DNA from: Oligoflexia bacterium
GTDB lineage: Bacteria > Bdellovibrionota > Bdellovibrionia > JABDDW01
Length of the DNA: 64,000 nucleotides
Assembly (NCBI GenBank): GCA_034439615.1
Contig: JAWXAT010000051.1
Location: 1 to 64,000, forward strand
Reading direction: 5' to 3'
The translations under genes and the position numbers were made by a program. Shown here one piece after another: positions 8,184 through 16,439 of the stretch. Each line of letters starts with the position of its first letter. Within the stretch, counting starts at the first letter, position 1. The notes beneath the pieces were generated by a model, which did not search any database, was not told the origin of the DNA, and saw only the letters and a program-made list of their open reading frames with translations.

Positions 8184-8501
8184 ATGGCAACACGTCACTT
8201 TTTTAACCTTAAGTTACCCAAGGCAACACCTGGAAAAGTGATCAAAGCTTTTCGTACAAATTTTAATATCACTCAACAAGAGTTAGCTAAAGTCACCGGC
8301 ATTGCTGAAACCAACTTAAGTGCCATTGAAAATGATAAAGTTGAAATCGGAGTTAAAAGAGCAGTCCTCATTGCAACTGCTTTAGGCATTAGCCCCTCAG
8401 GTCTTTTATTTCCAAACGGTTATGTGTCTTCATATGGAAAAGATATAAAAACTGTTCAAGCAGCTGCTGCCAAGATGATGGCGAAGAAAAAAGTAGGCTG
8501 A
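8184..8501 (+). CDS. HigA-type XRE antitoxin
   Basis: A 105-residue protein with an XRE helix-turn-helix at about residues 22-75: 'VIKAFRTNFNITQQELAKVT' followed by 'GIAETNLSAIENDKVEIGVK', with the Q-Q-E-L-A turn and the second-helix 'NLSAIEN' recognition segment. The short basic tail may contact the toxin. It starts three bases after the toxin stop behind a strong AAGGAG site, so the pair is translated together with antitoxin expected in excess. It should neutralise the upstream RelE-like protein and repress the operon through the 7830-7868 palindrome (inferred from family behaviour). Confidence 0.8.
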   Translation: MATRHFFNLKLPKATPGKVIKAFRTNFNITQQELAKVTGIAETNLSAIENDKVEIGVKRAVLIATALGISPSGLLFPNGYVSSYGKDIKTVQAAAAKMMAKKKVG

Positions 8502-8657
8502 TCAAAACAGCTATAGACTTATGTTGAGTGAATAACCATCCCCTTTCTCGACTCATGACGATCAGAATGAGATTTCGAAAAACGTCTCATCCTGGACTCA
8601 AGTAATAATCTCAAGACCCGATAAACTTAGGTAGGATAATAACGTAAGGTGGCTTTT

Positions 8658-9665
8658 ATGAAGGTAGCAAACAGTATGCGTTCTTTGCTTGCTCTAATGC
8701 TTTTGGTATCTGTGAGTGTAGCTTGTACAGGCAAAGGTAAGGCTCTAGGTGCTTCGTCGAAACCAACTCCGCTCGCAACTGCGACGCCGAGCCCTTCGGC
8801 CACAGCTACTCCGGTTCCTACAATTGAGCCAGAGCCAACCGGTTGTCTTAAAGAAATTCCATCTGAACCAGTTCCGATAGTAAACAACGCAAGCTGCACT
8901 CAAGGTTATGTTCGGGCCGAGTACAATGATGGGCGTAAAACCTACAAGCTCTGTGTTGCGAAATCGGCATGCGAAGTGGCTAAGCACGAGAACTTTCGCT
9001 GTCTCCCAGGCGACTATCCTGAAATTACCAAAGACTGTCACCCCTTGCCTGAGATGGTCGACTATGAAAATCGTTATCGTCACTGGGTAATCGATGAAGC
9101 TTCAGGTTTGGTCGACGACGGCGCTCGTGGCATGTACGATGCTCTCGGCCGCCGGGTCCTCAATGGGCGAGTGACAAATGACTGGGGTTGGACAGGAACT
9201 TGTGCTCCTAAAATTTGTCCTCCCAAACAAACGAACAAGCAGTGTGTGAATCCTGCTCCGCCACCTCTCCATCATATGCGCGTGGAAGCAAGTGGTCAGG
9301 GATCTGATGGCAAGTATCGTTTCGATTCTACGCCAATTGTTTGCGATGGACCTGTTGGAAGTCCGACGGCCAACTATTGCTCGACGGTTTGGAATGGAGA
9401 AAAAACTGGCTGCTGCCCCGTTCGTCGTAACAGTGATCCCCTTCGCAAAACATGCGATCTTGAGTTGACGGGTTCCAATACGCTTAATGGTGATGTTGGT
9501 CCTGTATGGAGCACCACATACGGTGGCGAAATCTTCCCGACTAGTAGCCCTTTCATGATTTATGTGGATTGGTTTAATCCCAACTACCCAGTTGATGTGT
9601 ACTCTTGCGGAAACCGCATCGGCACAAAACCTGGCGTCTGTAACGGCATCCGACTGGGTCAGTAA
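8658..9665 (+). CDS. cysteine-rich lipoprotein with Thr/Pro linker, unknown function
   Basis: A lipoprotein of 335 aa from ATG 8658 (ribosome site AAGGTGG; an upstream in-frame GTG at 8649 overlaps that site and is rejected). The signal sequence ends in the lipobox 'VSVSVAC'. It is followed by a low-complexity Thr/Pro/Ala stalk ('PLATATPSPSATATPVPTIE'). The rest holds some 20 cysteines, often in C-x(5-15)-C spacing, suggesting many disulfides and an extracytoplasmic domain. I recognise no family. Base composition is clearly richer in G+C than both neighbours, and codons such as GCC, CCG and GGC are frequent, which hints at foreign origin. Confidence 0.65.
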   Translation: MKVANSMRSLLALMLLVSVSVACTGKGKALGASSKPTPLATATPSPSATATPVPTIEPEPTGCLKEIPSEPVPIVNNASCTQGYVRAEYNDGRKTYKLCVAKSACEVAKHENFRCLPGDYPEITKDCHPLPEMVDYENRYRHWVIDEASGLVDDGARGMYDALGRRVLNGRVTNDWGWTGTCAPKICPPKQTNKQCVNPAPPPLHHMRVEASGQGSDGKYRFDSTPIVCDGPVGSPTANYCSTVWNGEKTGCCPVRRNSDPLRKTCDLELTGSNTLNGDVGPVWSTTYGGEIFPTSSPFMIYVDWFNPNYPVDVYSCGNRIGTKPGVCNGIRLGQ

Positions 9666-9845
9666 TCTTAAACGTTGATACCATTTTTGGTGTAAATTGA
9701 TAATGCGGCACTGGGAGGTGGTCTTAGGAAAAAACACCTTATCTGATTCAGGAGAACCTTCTGTGGCTTTAAGAGCCTGATGCAATCGACGATTGAATGT
9801 CTTCAATGCCCTTGCAGCTAAAGTAGATAATCAGTAAAATTATTC

Positions 9846-10520
9846 ATGCCAAAAAAGCCTCGAAAGAAAATTACAACGGTGAGGGAGCACCCCTTGCACG
9901 TTTCGGTGAGCGAAAAAAATCCAACGGGCTTAACTATAAGAGATCAACACTTACGGCGTCTTCAAGGCACTTATCTTGGTACCGATGAAATTGAATCTAT
10001 TTTCAATAAATATGACCGAAAAGCTTTGATCTACCCAACTCCGAATAAATTAAATGAATATAAAAACGCTGATATGCATGATGAGCAGATCGCTGTATGG
10101 ACAGATTATTTCAATAAAAAATTTAATATCAATCCGCCCCTAGATCCAAATGTAGTCAAAGCGTTGATAGCAAGTGAGTCTGGATTTCACAAAGATCCTC
10201 CGAACAATCCTGTAGCCATAGGCATAGCACAAATAACTAAACCTACATTAAAAATTCTTCAAGACCCTAAAGGTGAAACAAAAGATTTCATTTTCACTAA
10301 AATCCGGCAAAAAGATTTAAAAGATCCAAACATTGCCATCCCAATGGGAATTCGCTGGCTCTTTAGAAAAAGACAAACTGCAGAAAGTAAGTTGAAGCGC
10401 ACGCCAAATGCAGAAGAAATTATTTTAGAATACAAAGGCCTGCTGAAAAGCACAACCACATATAAAGACAGTGCGCTTAAAAAGTTTAGGAACGAATATG
10501 CAAAACTCAAAAAGAAATAG
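9846..10520 (+). CDS. SLT-domain lytic transglycosylase-like protein
   Basis: A 224-residue protein whose middle matches the transglycosylase SLT (goose-lysozyme-like) domain. 'VVKALIASESGFHKDPPN' holds the catalytic Glu in S-E-S-G-F, 'PVAIGIAQITKPTLKILQD' is the G-x-x-Q-I/V motif, and 'DPNIAIPMGIRWL' is the motif near the third helix. Such enzymes cleave the MurNAc-GlcNAc bond to give 1,6-anhydro ends. There is no recognisable signal peptide: the N-terminus is basic and polar (MPKKPRKK...). It may therefore act in the cytoplasm, be exported without Sec, or derive from a phage or secretion apparatus. It overlaps the following lipoprotein gene by 23 bp, implying coupled expression. Confidence 0.75.
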   Translation: MPKKPRKKITTVREHPLHVSVSEKNPTGLTIRDQHLRRLQGTYLGTDEIESIFNKYDRKALIYPTPNKLNEYKNADMHDEQIAVWTDYFNKKFNINPPLDPNVVKALIASESGFHKDPPNNPVAIGIAQITKPTLKILQDPKGETKDFIFTKIRQKDLKDPNIAIPMGIRWLFRKRQTAESKLKRTPNAEEIILEYKGLLKSTTTYKDSALKKFRNEYAKLKKK

Positions 10521-11004
10521 ATTTATATGCTTTTTTCTAGTTTCAATCTTGAGTGGGTGTACCACGCCTCCCTATAGAATTACAAAACAACAGGGTCGCA
10601 AAGTTGAGTTTAATGTTGCACCTGAAAGAATATTAATGGAGTGCGAAGAAATCAAGACTCATGAGGTGCTTTACGGATTTATGATCCATGTTCTAGATGA
10701 AGAAAACACAGTTTTGACCATGTCGCAGGGCAATCGACTCGGAAAAAAAACTTGTTTCGATGGGATTAAGAAAATAGAGAGAATCTTAAAAAGAGGGAAA
10801 CACATCTATATCGGTGCTATCGGAGATTTTGAAGTTCCCCGTGTAAAAGAGGAATATAAATATACTTATCCAAAACTGGGAACATTTCATGGTAATGGAA
10901 GAGCTTTTGGATTTATGGCCATCGCAAATGAACATGGCGACTGTTACGATGCCTACTATGGCGATAAAATGCCGTGTCCACAAAGTGAATTTCCGATTAA
11001 GTGA
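10498..11004 (+). CDS. lipoprotein of unknown function, overlapping the transglycosylase gene
   Basis: Starting at ATG 10498 (AGGAACG ribosome site) the product is 168 aa with a basic N-terminus, a hydrophobic run 'FICFFLVSIL' and the lipobox 'LSGC', so a lipid-anchored envelope protein is predicted. Mature features include 'MECEEIKTHEVLYGFMIHVL' and a C-terminal pair of cysteines ('DCYDAYYGDKMPC'), but no known domain. An upstream in-frame GTG at 10471 would bury the signal peptide and is not used. The overlap with the SLT-domain gene suggests that the two work on the same envelope task. Confidence 0.6.
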   Translation: MQNSKRNRFICFFLVSILSGCTTPPYRITKQQGRKVEFNVAPERILMECEEIKTHEVLYGFMIHVLDEENTVLTMSQGNRLGKKTCFDGIKKIERILKRGKHIYIGAIGDFEVPRVKEEYKYTYPKLGTFHGNGRAFGFMAIANEHGDCYDAYYGDKMPCPQSEFPIK

Positions 11005-11019
11005 GGCTAGTCCCATTTA

Positions 11020-11340
11020 TTACCGTGCGATCTTAAACGCTACCTTTGGATTGATCTTCTCATTGTAAATAATGAGCTTATCAGTAGAGACCTTGTCAAT
11101 TCGGTGGTTAACGATCTCGCTGACACGCGCTTGATCAATTTCTAGTAAATCCGCAAATTCAACCTGAGATAAATCTTTCTCAGACATATAGCGCACAAGG
11201 TTTTGGCAGAGATCCCAACGAAATTTTTCAACCGGAGATGAGCTAGGCCCTACCATCAAAGTGCCTTCAGCATTTTTAAGCTTTCGCTCCATCTCTTTTA
11301 ATTTCTTCGCATTAGGGTAACGATAAACTCTTCGACTCAT
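11020..11340 (-). CDS. XRE-family helix-turn-helix regulator (HigA/antitoxin-like), without adjacent toxin
   Basis: A 106-residue protein from ATG 11340; a further upstream start would run through the palindromic operator and is rejected. A helix-turn-helix occupies about residues 50-100: 'YMSEKDLSQVEFADLLEIDQ' then 'ARVSEIVNHRIDKVSTDKLI', which resembles the XRE antitoxins of HigA/MqsA-like or phage-type modules. No toxin-sized gene is next to it on either side (a tRNA lies upstream, a convergent lipoprotein downstream), so it is either an orphan antitoxin or a stand-alone autoregulated repressor. The perfect 24-bp palindrome 16 bases upstream is its likely binding site. Confidence 0.75.
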   Translation of the reverse strand: MSRRVYRYPNAKKLKEMERKLKNAEGTLMVGPSSSPVEKFRWDLCQNLVRYMSEKDLSQVEFADLLEIDQARVSEIVNHRIDKVSTDKLIIYNEKINPKVAFKIAR

Positions 11341-11355
11341 GATAATCAAATACCT

Positions 11356-11379
11356 AATCTTGCAATATATTGCAAGATT
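11356..11379. promoter_or_regulatory. perfect 24-bp palindrome, probable XRE operator
   Basis: The 24 bases form an uninterrupted perfect palindrome with the core TTGCAATATATTGCAA. It lies 15 bases upstream of the minus-strand ATG at 11340, where a repressor would block promoter clearance or ribosome access. Autoregulation by the adjacent XRE protein is the simplest reading (inference). Confidence 0.65.
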
Positions 11380-11526
11380 CAATATTTGATAACAAAACTA
11401 CTCGCAGTATAGTGATTGAAAATCACATTCCTACATTTGAACATGCAAGCGTAATTTTTTTAAGGATTTTTAAGGTCGAATTTGAATGATTTCAATCTCT
11501 TGGAGCATTTCTGCGTGTTCAAAAAT

Positions 11527-11603
<77 letters not shown>

Positions 11604-11675
11604 ACAAGTTCGAATGAACCATTGAACCATTCCTTGTAGTTCAGCCCAGCCCTCTTCGTCAAGTGACTTTAGGTT

Positions 11676-12524
11676 CTAATGGCAAACTTTGGATGCTTTA
11701 AAGCGTCTTTTTCCATTTAATGCAGTCAAACAATGCTCATCCCTACCACAACCGATGACTGTTAAAGGCTGAGCCCCTTGTAATTTTTCAATGGCAGCGG
11801 GGTTTGAAACCACACTCCACTCCCCTTTTACTGCGATTTTTAACCACAGGCCTTCCATATCTGTTTGATAAAATAATTCTTTTCCACGCACATACCAGGG
11901 GCCGTCAATCATCGGGGTGCGCCATGTTTGAAACGGAACACCTTTTGAATCAAGCTCATCAATAGTAGCAAGTTCGATTCCGGAATCATCAATGGGAAGT
12001 TGCTTAAACTTACCCGAGGCTGTGTAGGCCTCAATAAATTGTTGTTTTTTAACCTGGGAAACAAAAACTAGATGCACCGAACCTGGGCACGCTTGTTTAC
12101 AAGAATAAACCAGATCAAACGATTTAAATTTATCAAGGTTTATCCCAACAGGTAAGGGCAAGCCCTTATGATTTCTAAACTCTTCAATGGCATTCACAAA
12201 CATTTTTGGTCGATCACGTAAGTACCGTGTATTAACAATGGCCCCTAATTCTTCTCGCAATGTTTTATATAAATCAGGCTCTTTACACCGACTAGCAAAT
12301 GGTTTTTGCGCTTCTGATGTAATCACATTGCCAGATATTGCCCCAGCTCCAGCATCAACACCTGATTGAGGTGCAATTTCACCTACTGAAGTTGGTGATT
12401 CGACAATCACCGCACGATTTGGGTTTGTCTCTAGTTCTTTTATGCGAATAGATGAATAGATAATAGATGCCACAAGGATTATACATACTAGAGCTAGAAT
12501 CCAAAACAGTTTTCGTGGGTTCAT
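11676..12524 (-). CDS. membrane-anchored or secreted protein of unknown function
   Basis: A 282-residue protein with a basic start (MNPRK) and one strongly hydrophobic helix (residues 6-25, 'LFWILALVCIILVASIIYSS'), which could be a signal anchor. The remainder is soluble and contains four well-spaced cysteines ('SRCKEPDLY', 'VYSCKQACPG', 'IGCGRDEHC', terminal 'KVCH'), suggesting disulfides in the periplasm. I recognise no domain. It follows scpB by 3 bp on the same strand, so it is probably the last gene of the trpS-scpA-scpB run, though no functional tie is evident. Confidence 0.6.
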   Translation of the reverse strand: MNPRKLFWILALVCIILVASIIYSSIRIKELETNPNRAVIVESPTSVGEIAPQSGVDAGAGAISGNVITSEAQKPFASRCKEPDLYKTLREELGAIVNTRYLRDRPKMFVNAIEEFRNHKGLPLPVGINLDKFKSFDLVYSCKQACPGSVHLVFVSQVKKQQFIEAYTASGKFKQLPIDDSGIELATIDELDSKGVPFQTWRTPMIDGPWYVRGKELFYQTDMEGLWLKIAVKGEWSVVSNPAAIEKLQGAQPLTVIGCGRDEHCLTALNGKRRFKASKVCH

Positions 12525-12527
12525 GAA

Positions 12528-13751
12528 TTAGTTGTCTATGTTTTTTTCTGGATCAGCTTCAGAAGGCAGATACTCTTCAAAAATAGAGGCTGCTTCACTT
12601 GCAGTGCTTTCTGTCGTAGTAGCAGCAGCTGGCTTATCAAAAGCTGCAACTCCTGCATAATTTTTAAATGCAGTGAGTGCGTCTTCTTCTTCTACTACCA
12701 CATCGGCGACAACTACCGCCACTTCTGCCTCTGCGGCGATGGCTGCTTTTGCTGCTGCTTCTAATCGAGCATCAAATTTTGCAAGCCACCTTGCATCTGA
12801 ATCAAGAAGTGTTTCACCTATGATTTGTCGTTCGCGTAAATCTTGTGCTCGCTCATTTTCTTTTCGTTCTTTTTCGCGCTTTTTTTCTTGTTCAAAAAAT
12901 TCCGAGCTCGTTGAAATCGTTGAGAGCTCTGTTGTGATGGTGAGAAGCTCACTCTCACTTTCAGAATAACTCTTGCCAATAGACAGAGCCATTTTATCAG
13001 TCAAATCACCAAGTGTTTCTTTTTCAGTTAAGTCTTCAAGTTCTCCAATACCCTCAGGGATGAGTTCATCAATTTCACTCAAAGTTGGAAGCTCTCGAAT
13101 ATTGCGAAGTCCAAAGAGTTCTAAAAAGTCTTTTGTGGTTCCATAGAGCATGGGTTTACCAGGAAGTTCAGATTTCCCAACAAAGCGTACAATGTTTTTT
13201 TCCATGAGTGCGCGCACGAGATGACCTGATTCAACGCCTCGAATTTGATCAACTTCTGACTTCACAACAGGTTGTTTGTAAGCAATGATACTTAATACTT
13301 CAAGTGCAGGACCCGAAAGTTTAAAGGGCCTTGCTTTGACCATTTTTCGCATCCAACCAGCATTATCAACCTTTGTGCGTAATTGATAACCACCCGCTAC
13401 TTCTTCAAGACAAATGCCTCGATCACCACCGGCGTAATCAACTTGAAGTAATGCTAAAAGCTCGCGAATTTTTTGAGAATTAATATTTGTACCATGAAAA
13501 GTTCCTCGTAAATTTGCAACACTTAATGGGTTAGAAGCTGCAAACAACAAGCTTTCAATAACTGATTTGGCTTGTGTATCTTCAAGTTCATTAGGAAGAA
13601 CAGGTAATTCTTCAGTATCACCATCTGTCACAGCTTCAAGTGCCTCAATGGCACCTTCTTTTGTGGCTTCGCCTAATTCAGCTTCCATTGCTCGAGCTGT
13701 TTCTGCAGCGTCAAGAATTTCTGTAATTTCGTTATTTGTTTTTTTAGCCAT
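12528..13751 (-). CDS. scpB: segregation and condensation protein ScpB with long C-terminal extension
   Basis: ScpB forms the tandem winged-helix dimer that binds ScpA in the SMC-ScpAB chromosome condensin. The family core is at about residues 58-225: 'VIESLLFAASNPLSVANLRG' opens the first winged helix, and 'LEVLSIIAYKQPVVKSEVDQ' with 'IRGVESGHLVRALMEKNIV' is the conserved second winged helix, followed by 'GKPMLYGTTKDFLELFGL'. At 407 aa it is about twice the usual size. The N-terminal 55 residues are acidic, and residues 230-407 are acidic, Ala/Glu-rich and probably disordered or coiled-coil. It shares its start with the scpA stop (TAATG), so translation is coupled. Confidence 0.9.
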   Translation of the reverse strand: MAKKTNNEITEILDAAETARAMEAELGEATKEGAIEALEAVTDGDTEELPVLPNELEDTQAKSVIESLLFAASNPLSVANLRGTFHGTNINSQKIRELLALLQVDYAGGDRGICLEEVAGGYQLRTKVDNAGWMRKMVKARPFKLSGPALEVLSIIAYKQPVVKSEVDQIRGVESGHLVRALMEKNIVRFVGKSELPGKPMLYGTTKDFLELFGLRNIRELPTLSEIDELIPEGIGELEDLTEKETLGDLTDKMALSIGKSYSESESELLTITTELSTISTSSEFFEQEKKREKERKENERAQDLRERQIIGETLLDSDARWLAKFDARLEAAAKAAIAAEAEVAVVVADVVVEEEDALTAFKNYAGVAAFDKPAAATTTESTASEAASIFEEYLPSEADPEKNIDN

Positions 13752-14656
13752 TAGATAAGCTCCCCTGCTTCTACAGCTTTTACTTCAGCATCGTTATCAA
13801 GCATCTCTTCTTGAATATGAGAGCTCGCTTCTTCACTCAAGCTTTCAAGTCTTAAGTCTTCTTCTGCTTTAAACATTAATTGATCGGCAGTTTGTGCTGC
13901 ATTTGTAGAATCAAATTCTTGAACGCGATTAACAACATCACTGCTCACAACTTTAATGGTTTCAATGTAAATGGATGAAAACGCCTCTGTTTGGTAAACA
14001 CGGGTAAAACTCATGCGGCAGAGTTCTAAAACACTTAAAAAAGTTATGAGCAATTCTTTTTTCGTAAATGTTTCACTTAATAAACTTCGAAGCTCAATGC
14101 GCTCACCAACTATAAACCGATGTTTAATTTCGATAAGACGTGCACTTATGCTCATGCCGCGACCATATACTTCGTGGGTCGTCTTAACGGCTTCTTTCAT
14201 GAGTTGCCTAAAAGCAGCAATCAGAGCAAAAAGGCCTCGTTCATCTAAAATTATTTCGCTTTCAACTGTTGGCATGGGGTCTTTTGAACCACGAACCCAA
14301 AGATCACGATTCAACAGCGGACGTTTATAGAGTAATTTTCCGGCTTCTTTATACTTTTGATATTCAAGTAATTTTTGAACAAGCTCTTTTCGAGGATCAT
14401 CTATGATTTCTTCACCTTGTTCATTGTATTGAGGAACAAGCATTCGACTCTTGATGTAAATCAGTGTTGCAGCCATGGCCACAAACTCACCGGCCACTTC
14501 AAGATTAAGCTCTTTCATGATCTGGATGTATTCAAGATATTGCTTAGTGATTTCATGAATTGGAATATCGCAAATATCTACTTCATTTTTTTTAATGAGG
14601 AACAACAATAAAGACAAAGGGCCTTCGAATGTTCCAATTTGAACCTGAAGACTCAT
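13751..14656 (-). CDS. scpA: segregation and condensation protein ScpA
   Basis: Kleisin subunit of the SMC condensin complex. The hallmark N-terminus 'FEGPLSLLLFLIKKNEVDIC' followed by 'DIPIHEITKQYLEYI' and 'AATLIYIKSRMLVP' is the SMC-neck binding helix bundle. The C-terminal winged helix that contacts the other SMC head lies near residues 190-245 ('FTKKELLITFLSVLELCRM'). Length (301 aa) is slightly long because of an acidic tail. ATG 14656 overlaps the trpS stop as ATGA, which supports this start over GTG 14662. It is cotranscribed with scpB. Confidence 0.92.
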   Translation of the reverse strand: MSLQVQIGTFEGPLSLLLFLIKKNEVDICDIPIHEITKQYLEYIQIMKELNLEVAGEFVAMAATLIYIKSRMLVPQYNEQGEEIIDDPRKELVQKLLEYQKYKEAGKLLYKRPLLNRDLWVRGSKDPMPTVESEIILDERGLFALIAAFRQLMKEAVKTTHEVYGRGMSISARLIEIKHRFIVGERIELRSLLSETFTKKELLITFLSVLELCRMSFTRVYQTEAFSSIYIETIKVVSSDVVNRVQEFDSTNAAQTADQLMFKAEEDLRLESLSEEASSHIQEEMLDNDAEVKAVEAGELI

Positions 14657-15651
14657 TTCCACCCCAATTGGCTTTTAATTTCGCTCAATGTGTTTTGTCC
14701 TTCACGCTTAGCCTTTTGATTACCATCGCCAATGATTTCATCAACGTGGGACGGATTATTCAAGAGTTCTTTTCGCTTTGCCAGAGGTTCTTTCATGAAT
14801 TCATTGATATGGCCACCAAGCGCCATTTTGCAATCAATGCAGCCGATTCCCGCGGTGCGACAGCCCGAACTGACATCTGACTTGGTTTTATCAGAACTAA
14901 AAAGCTTATGAAGCCCGTACACGGCACAAATTTCGGGGTTTCCTGGGTCAGTGCGTTTAACTCGGGCAGGATCCGTAGGCATAGGTTTTAGGATTTTTAT
15001 AATATTCTCAGGTTCATCTAACAGAGCAATAACATTGCCGTAAGACTTACTCATTTTACGCCCATCAAGCCCTGGAACCGCAGGTGTCGACGTTAAAAGC
15101 GCTTCTGGCTCGGGGAGCTTGATTTTATACATATTATTAAACCGGCGCACAATTTCACGAGATAACTCAAGATGAGGAACCTGATCTTGCCCTACAGGTA
15201 CTTTTGCACCCTTAAATATGGCAATGTCAGCTGTTTGAAGCACTGGATACATAAAACGGCCTAAATTATAGGCATCTTTTTGCTTTAATTCTTCAGCAGC
15301 ATCTTTCCAGGTAGTGACTCGCTCAAGCCATCCCATGGGTGTGACCATGCAAAAGAGCATATGAAGCTCTAATAGTTCTGGAGCCATCTCACTTTGAACA
15401 AAGATAACCGATTTATTAGGATCAATTCCAAAAGCAAGCCAATCGGTAATAATCTCACGATTGAATTTTTTAAAAACTTGAGGATCTTTAAAACCATCAG
15501 TCAGTGCATGCCAATTCATTGCACCATAAAAGCACTGATAATCTTTTTGAAGTTCGACCCAATTACGAAGTGCGCCGAAGTAATTACCGATATGCAAACT
15601 TTGCGTTGTTCGCATCCCACTCATGACACGTGGCTTATTTAAGTAAGACAT
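14653..15651 (-). CDS. trpS: tryptophanyl-tRNA synthetase
   Basis: Class I aminoacyl-tRNA synthetase charging tRNA-Trp (332 aa, usual bacterial size). The HIGH-type motif appears as 'TTQSLHIGNYFGALRNWV', the second signature as 'GRKMSKSYGN' (KMSKS), and the Trp pocket region 'YPVLQTADIAIFKGAKVPVG' with 'GQDQVPHLELSREI' is conserved. The gene lies between the site-2 protease gene and scpA with a zero to 4-bp gap, so it is part of one transcription unit. Confidence 0.95.
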   Translation of the reverse strand: MSYLNKPRVMSGMRTTQSLHIGNYFGALRNWVELQKDYQCFYGAMNWHALTDGFKDPQVFKKFNREIITDWLAFGIDPNKSVIFVQSEMAPELLELHMLFCMVTPMGWLERVTTWKDAAEELKQKDAYNLGRFMYPVLQTADIAIFKGAKVPVGQDQVPHLELSREIVRRFNNMYKIKLPEPEALLTSTPAVPGLDGRKMSKSYGNVIALLDEPENIIKILKPMPTDPARVKRTDPGNPEICAVYGLHKLFSSDKTKSDVSSGCRTAGIGCIDCKMALGGHINEFMKEPLAKRKELLNNPSHVDEIIGDGNQKAKREGQNTLSEIKSQLGWK

Positions 15652-16329
15652 CTAAAGCGCACCAAACACACTCAGTGATCCGCGAAGCATGAACTGAGCT
15701 GTTTGAACAACTGGGGTATAAATAACAGTGGCAAGACCACCGGTCATAAATAATAAAAGTAATAAAATACTAAAAGTTGTTTGATGCTCTTCTAGTTTTT
15801 GGTTCACACGATCAGGTAAAAAGATCGCAAATATTTTACCACCATCTAGGGGGTGAATCGGGAGTAAATTAAAAAATGCTAAAGACAAATTTATTAATAC
15901 AAATGTTTTTGAAAATTCAATGATGGCTTTAGCGAAAGTAGCAGTCTCAAAAAATCTAACTGTAATACCAAATGTAAATGCCGCGATAATCGCTAGAAGA
16001 ATATTTGAACCAGGCCCTGCAAGGGCCACCCAAAACATTCCTACTTTAGGGTTTTTAAGATTATCGGCATTAACAGGTACTGGCTTTGCCCAACCAAAAA
16101 AGGGAGCTCCGGTTGTGATAGCGAGTATTGGTAAAATAATAGTGCCTAGCATATCGGCATGAGCAACTGGATTAAGTGTAAGTCTGCCCAGCATGCGAGC
16201 TGTGGGGTCGCCTAATTTATTTGCAACCCAACCATGCGCGTATTCATGAAAACAAAGTGCTAGGAGAAATGGGATTAAAAACATCCCCACCTTGACCAGC
16301 ATGTCTATCACATTTAGGTTTGAGGCCAC
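15652..16329 (-). CDS. site-2 protease family (M50) membrane metalloprotease
   Basis: Intramembrane zinc protease of 225 aa. The catalytic helix carries H28-E-Y-A-H32 ('LCFHEYAHGWVANKLGDPTA') and the distal ligand motif is 'FNLLPIHPLDGGKI' with the metal-binding Asp. Five or six hydrophobic segments are visible. The compact form without a PDZ domain resembles Rip1/YwhC-like family members that commonly sit beside trpS and scpA/B in bacterial genomes. The substrate is unknown; anti-sigma or membrane protein turnover is the family theme. GTG 16329 follows AAGGTAG at good spacing. Confidence 0.9.
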   Translation of the reverse strand: MASNLNVIDMLVKVGMFLIPFLLALCFHEYAHGWVANKLGDPTARMLGRLTLNPVAHADMLGTIILPILAITTGAPFFGWAKPVPVNADNLKNPKVGMFWVALAGPGSNILLAIIAAFTFGITVRFFETATFAKAIIEFSKTFVLINLSLAFFNLLPIHPLDGGKIFAIFLPDRVNQKLEEHQTTFSILLLLLFMTGGLATVIYTPVVQTAQFMLRGSLSVFGAL

Positions 16330-16439
16330 GTTTTAGCTACCTTATTGGTTGTTTATCGATGTTTCAGGTTTAACATTTGATGCCCCGCCAAAGCAAGTGA
16401 TTGCTTGACTGTTCACTGACAAAGAATTCTAGTTATTTC

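Noticed and set aside
9102-9806. 234-codon minus-strand frame antisense to the Cys-rich lipoprotein
   Set aside because: Overlaps a gene with clear lipobox and ribosome site, no family signal, biased antisense composition.
12673-12969. Ser/Ala-rich plus-strand frame
   Set aside because: Shadow of the Ala/Glu-rich ScpB tail on the other strand.
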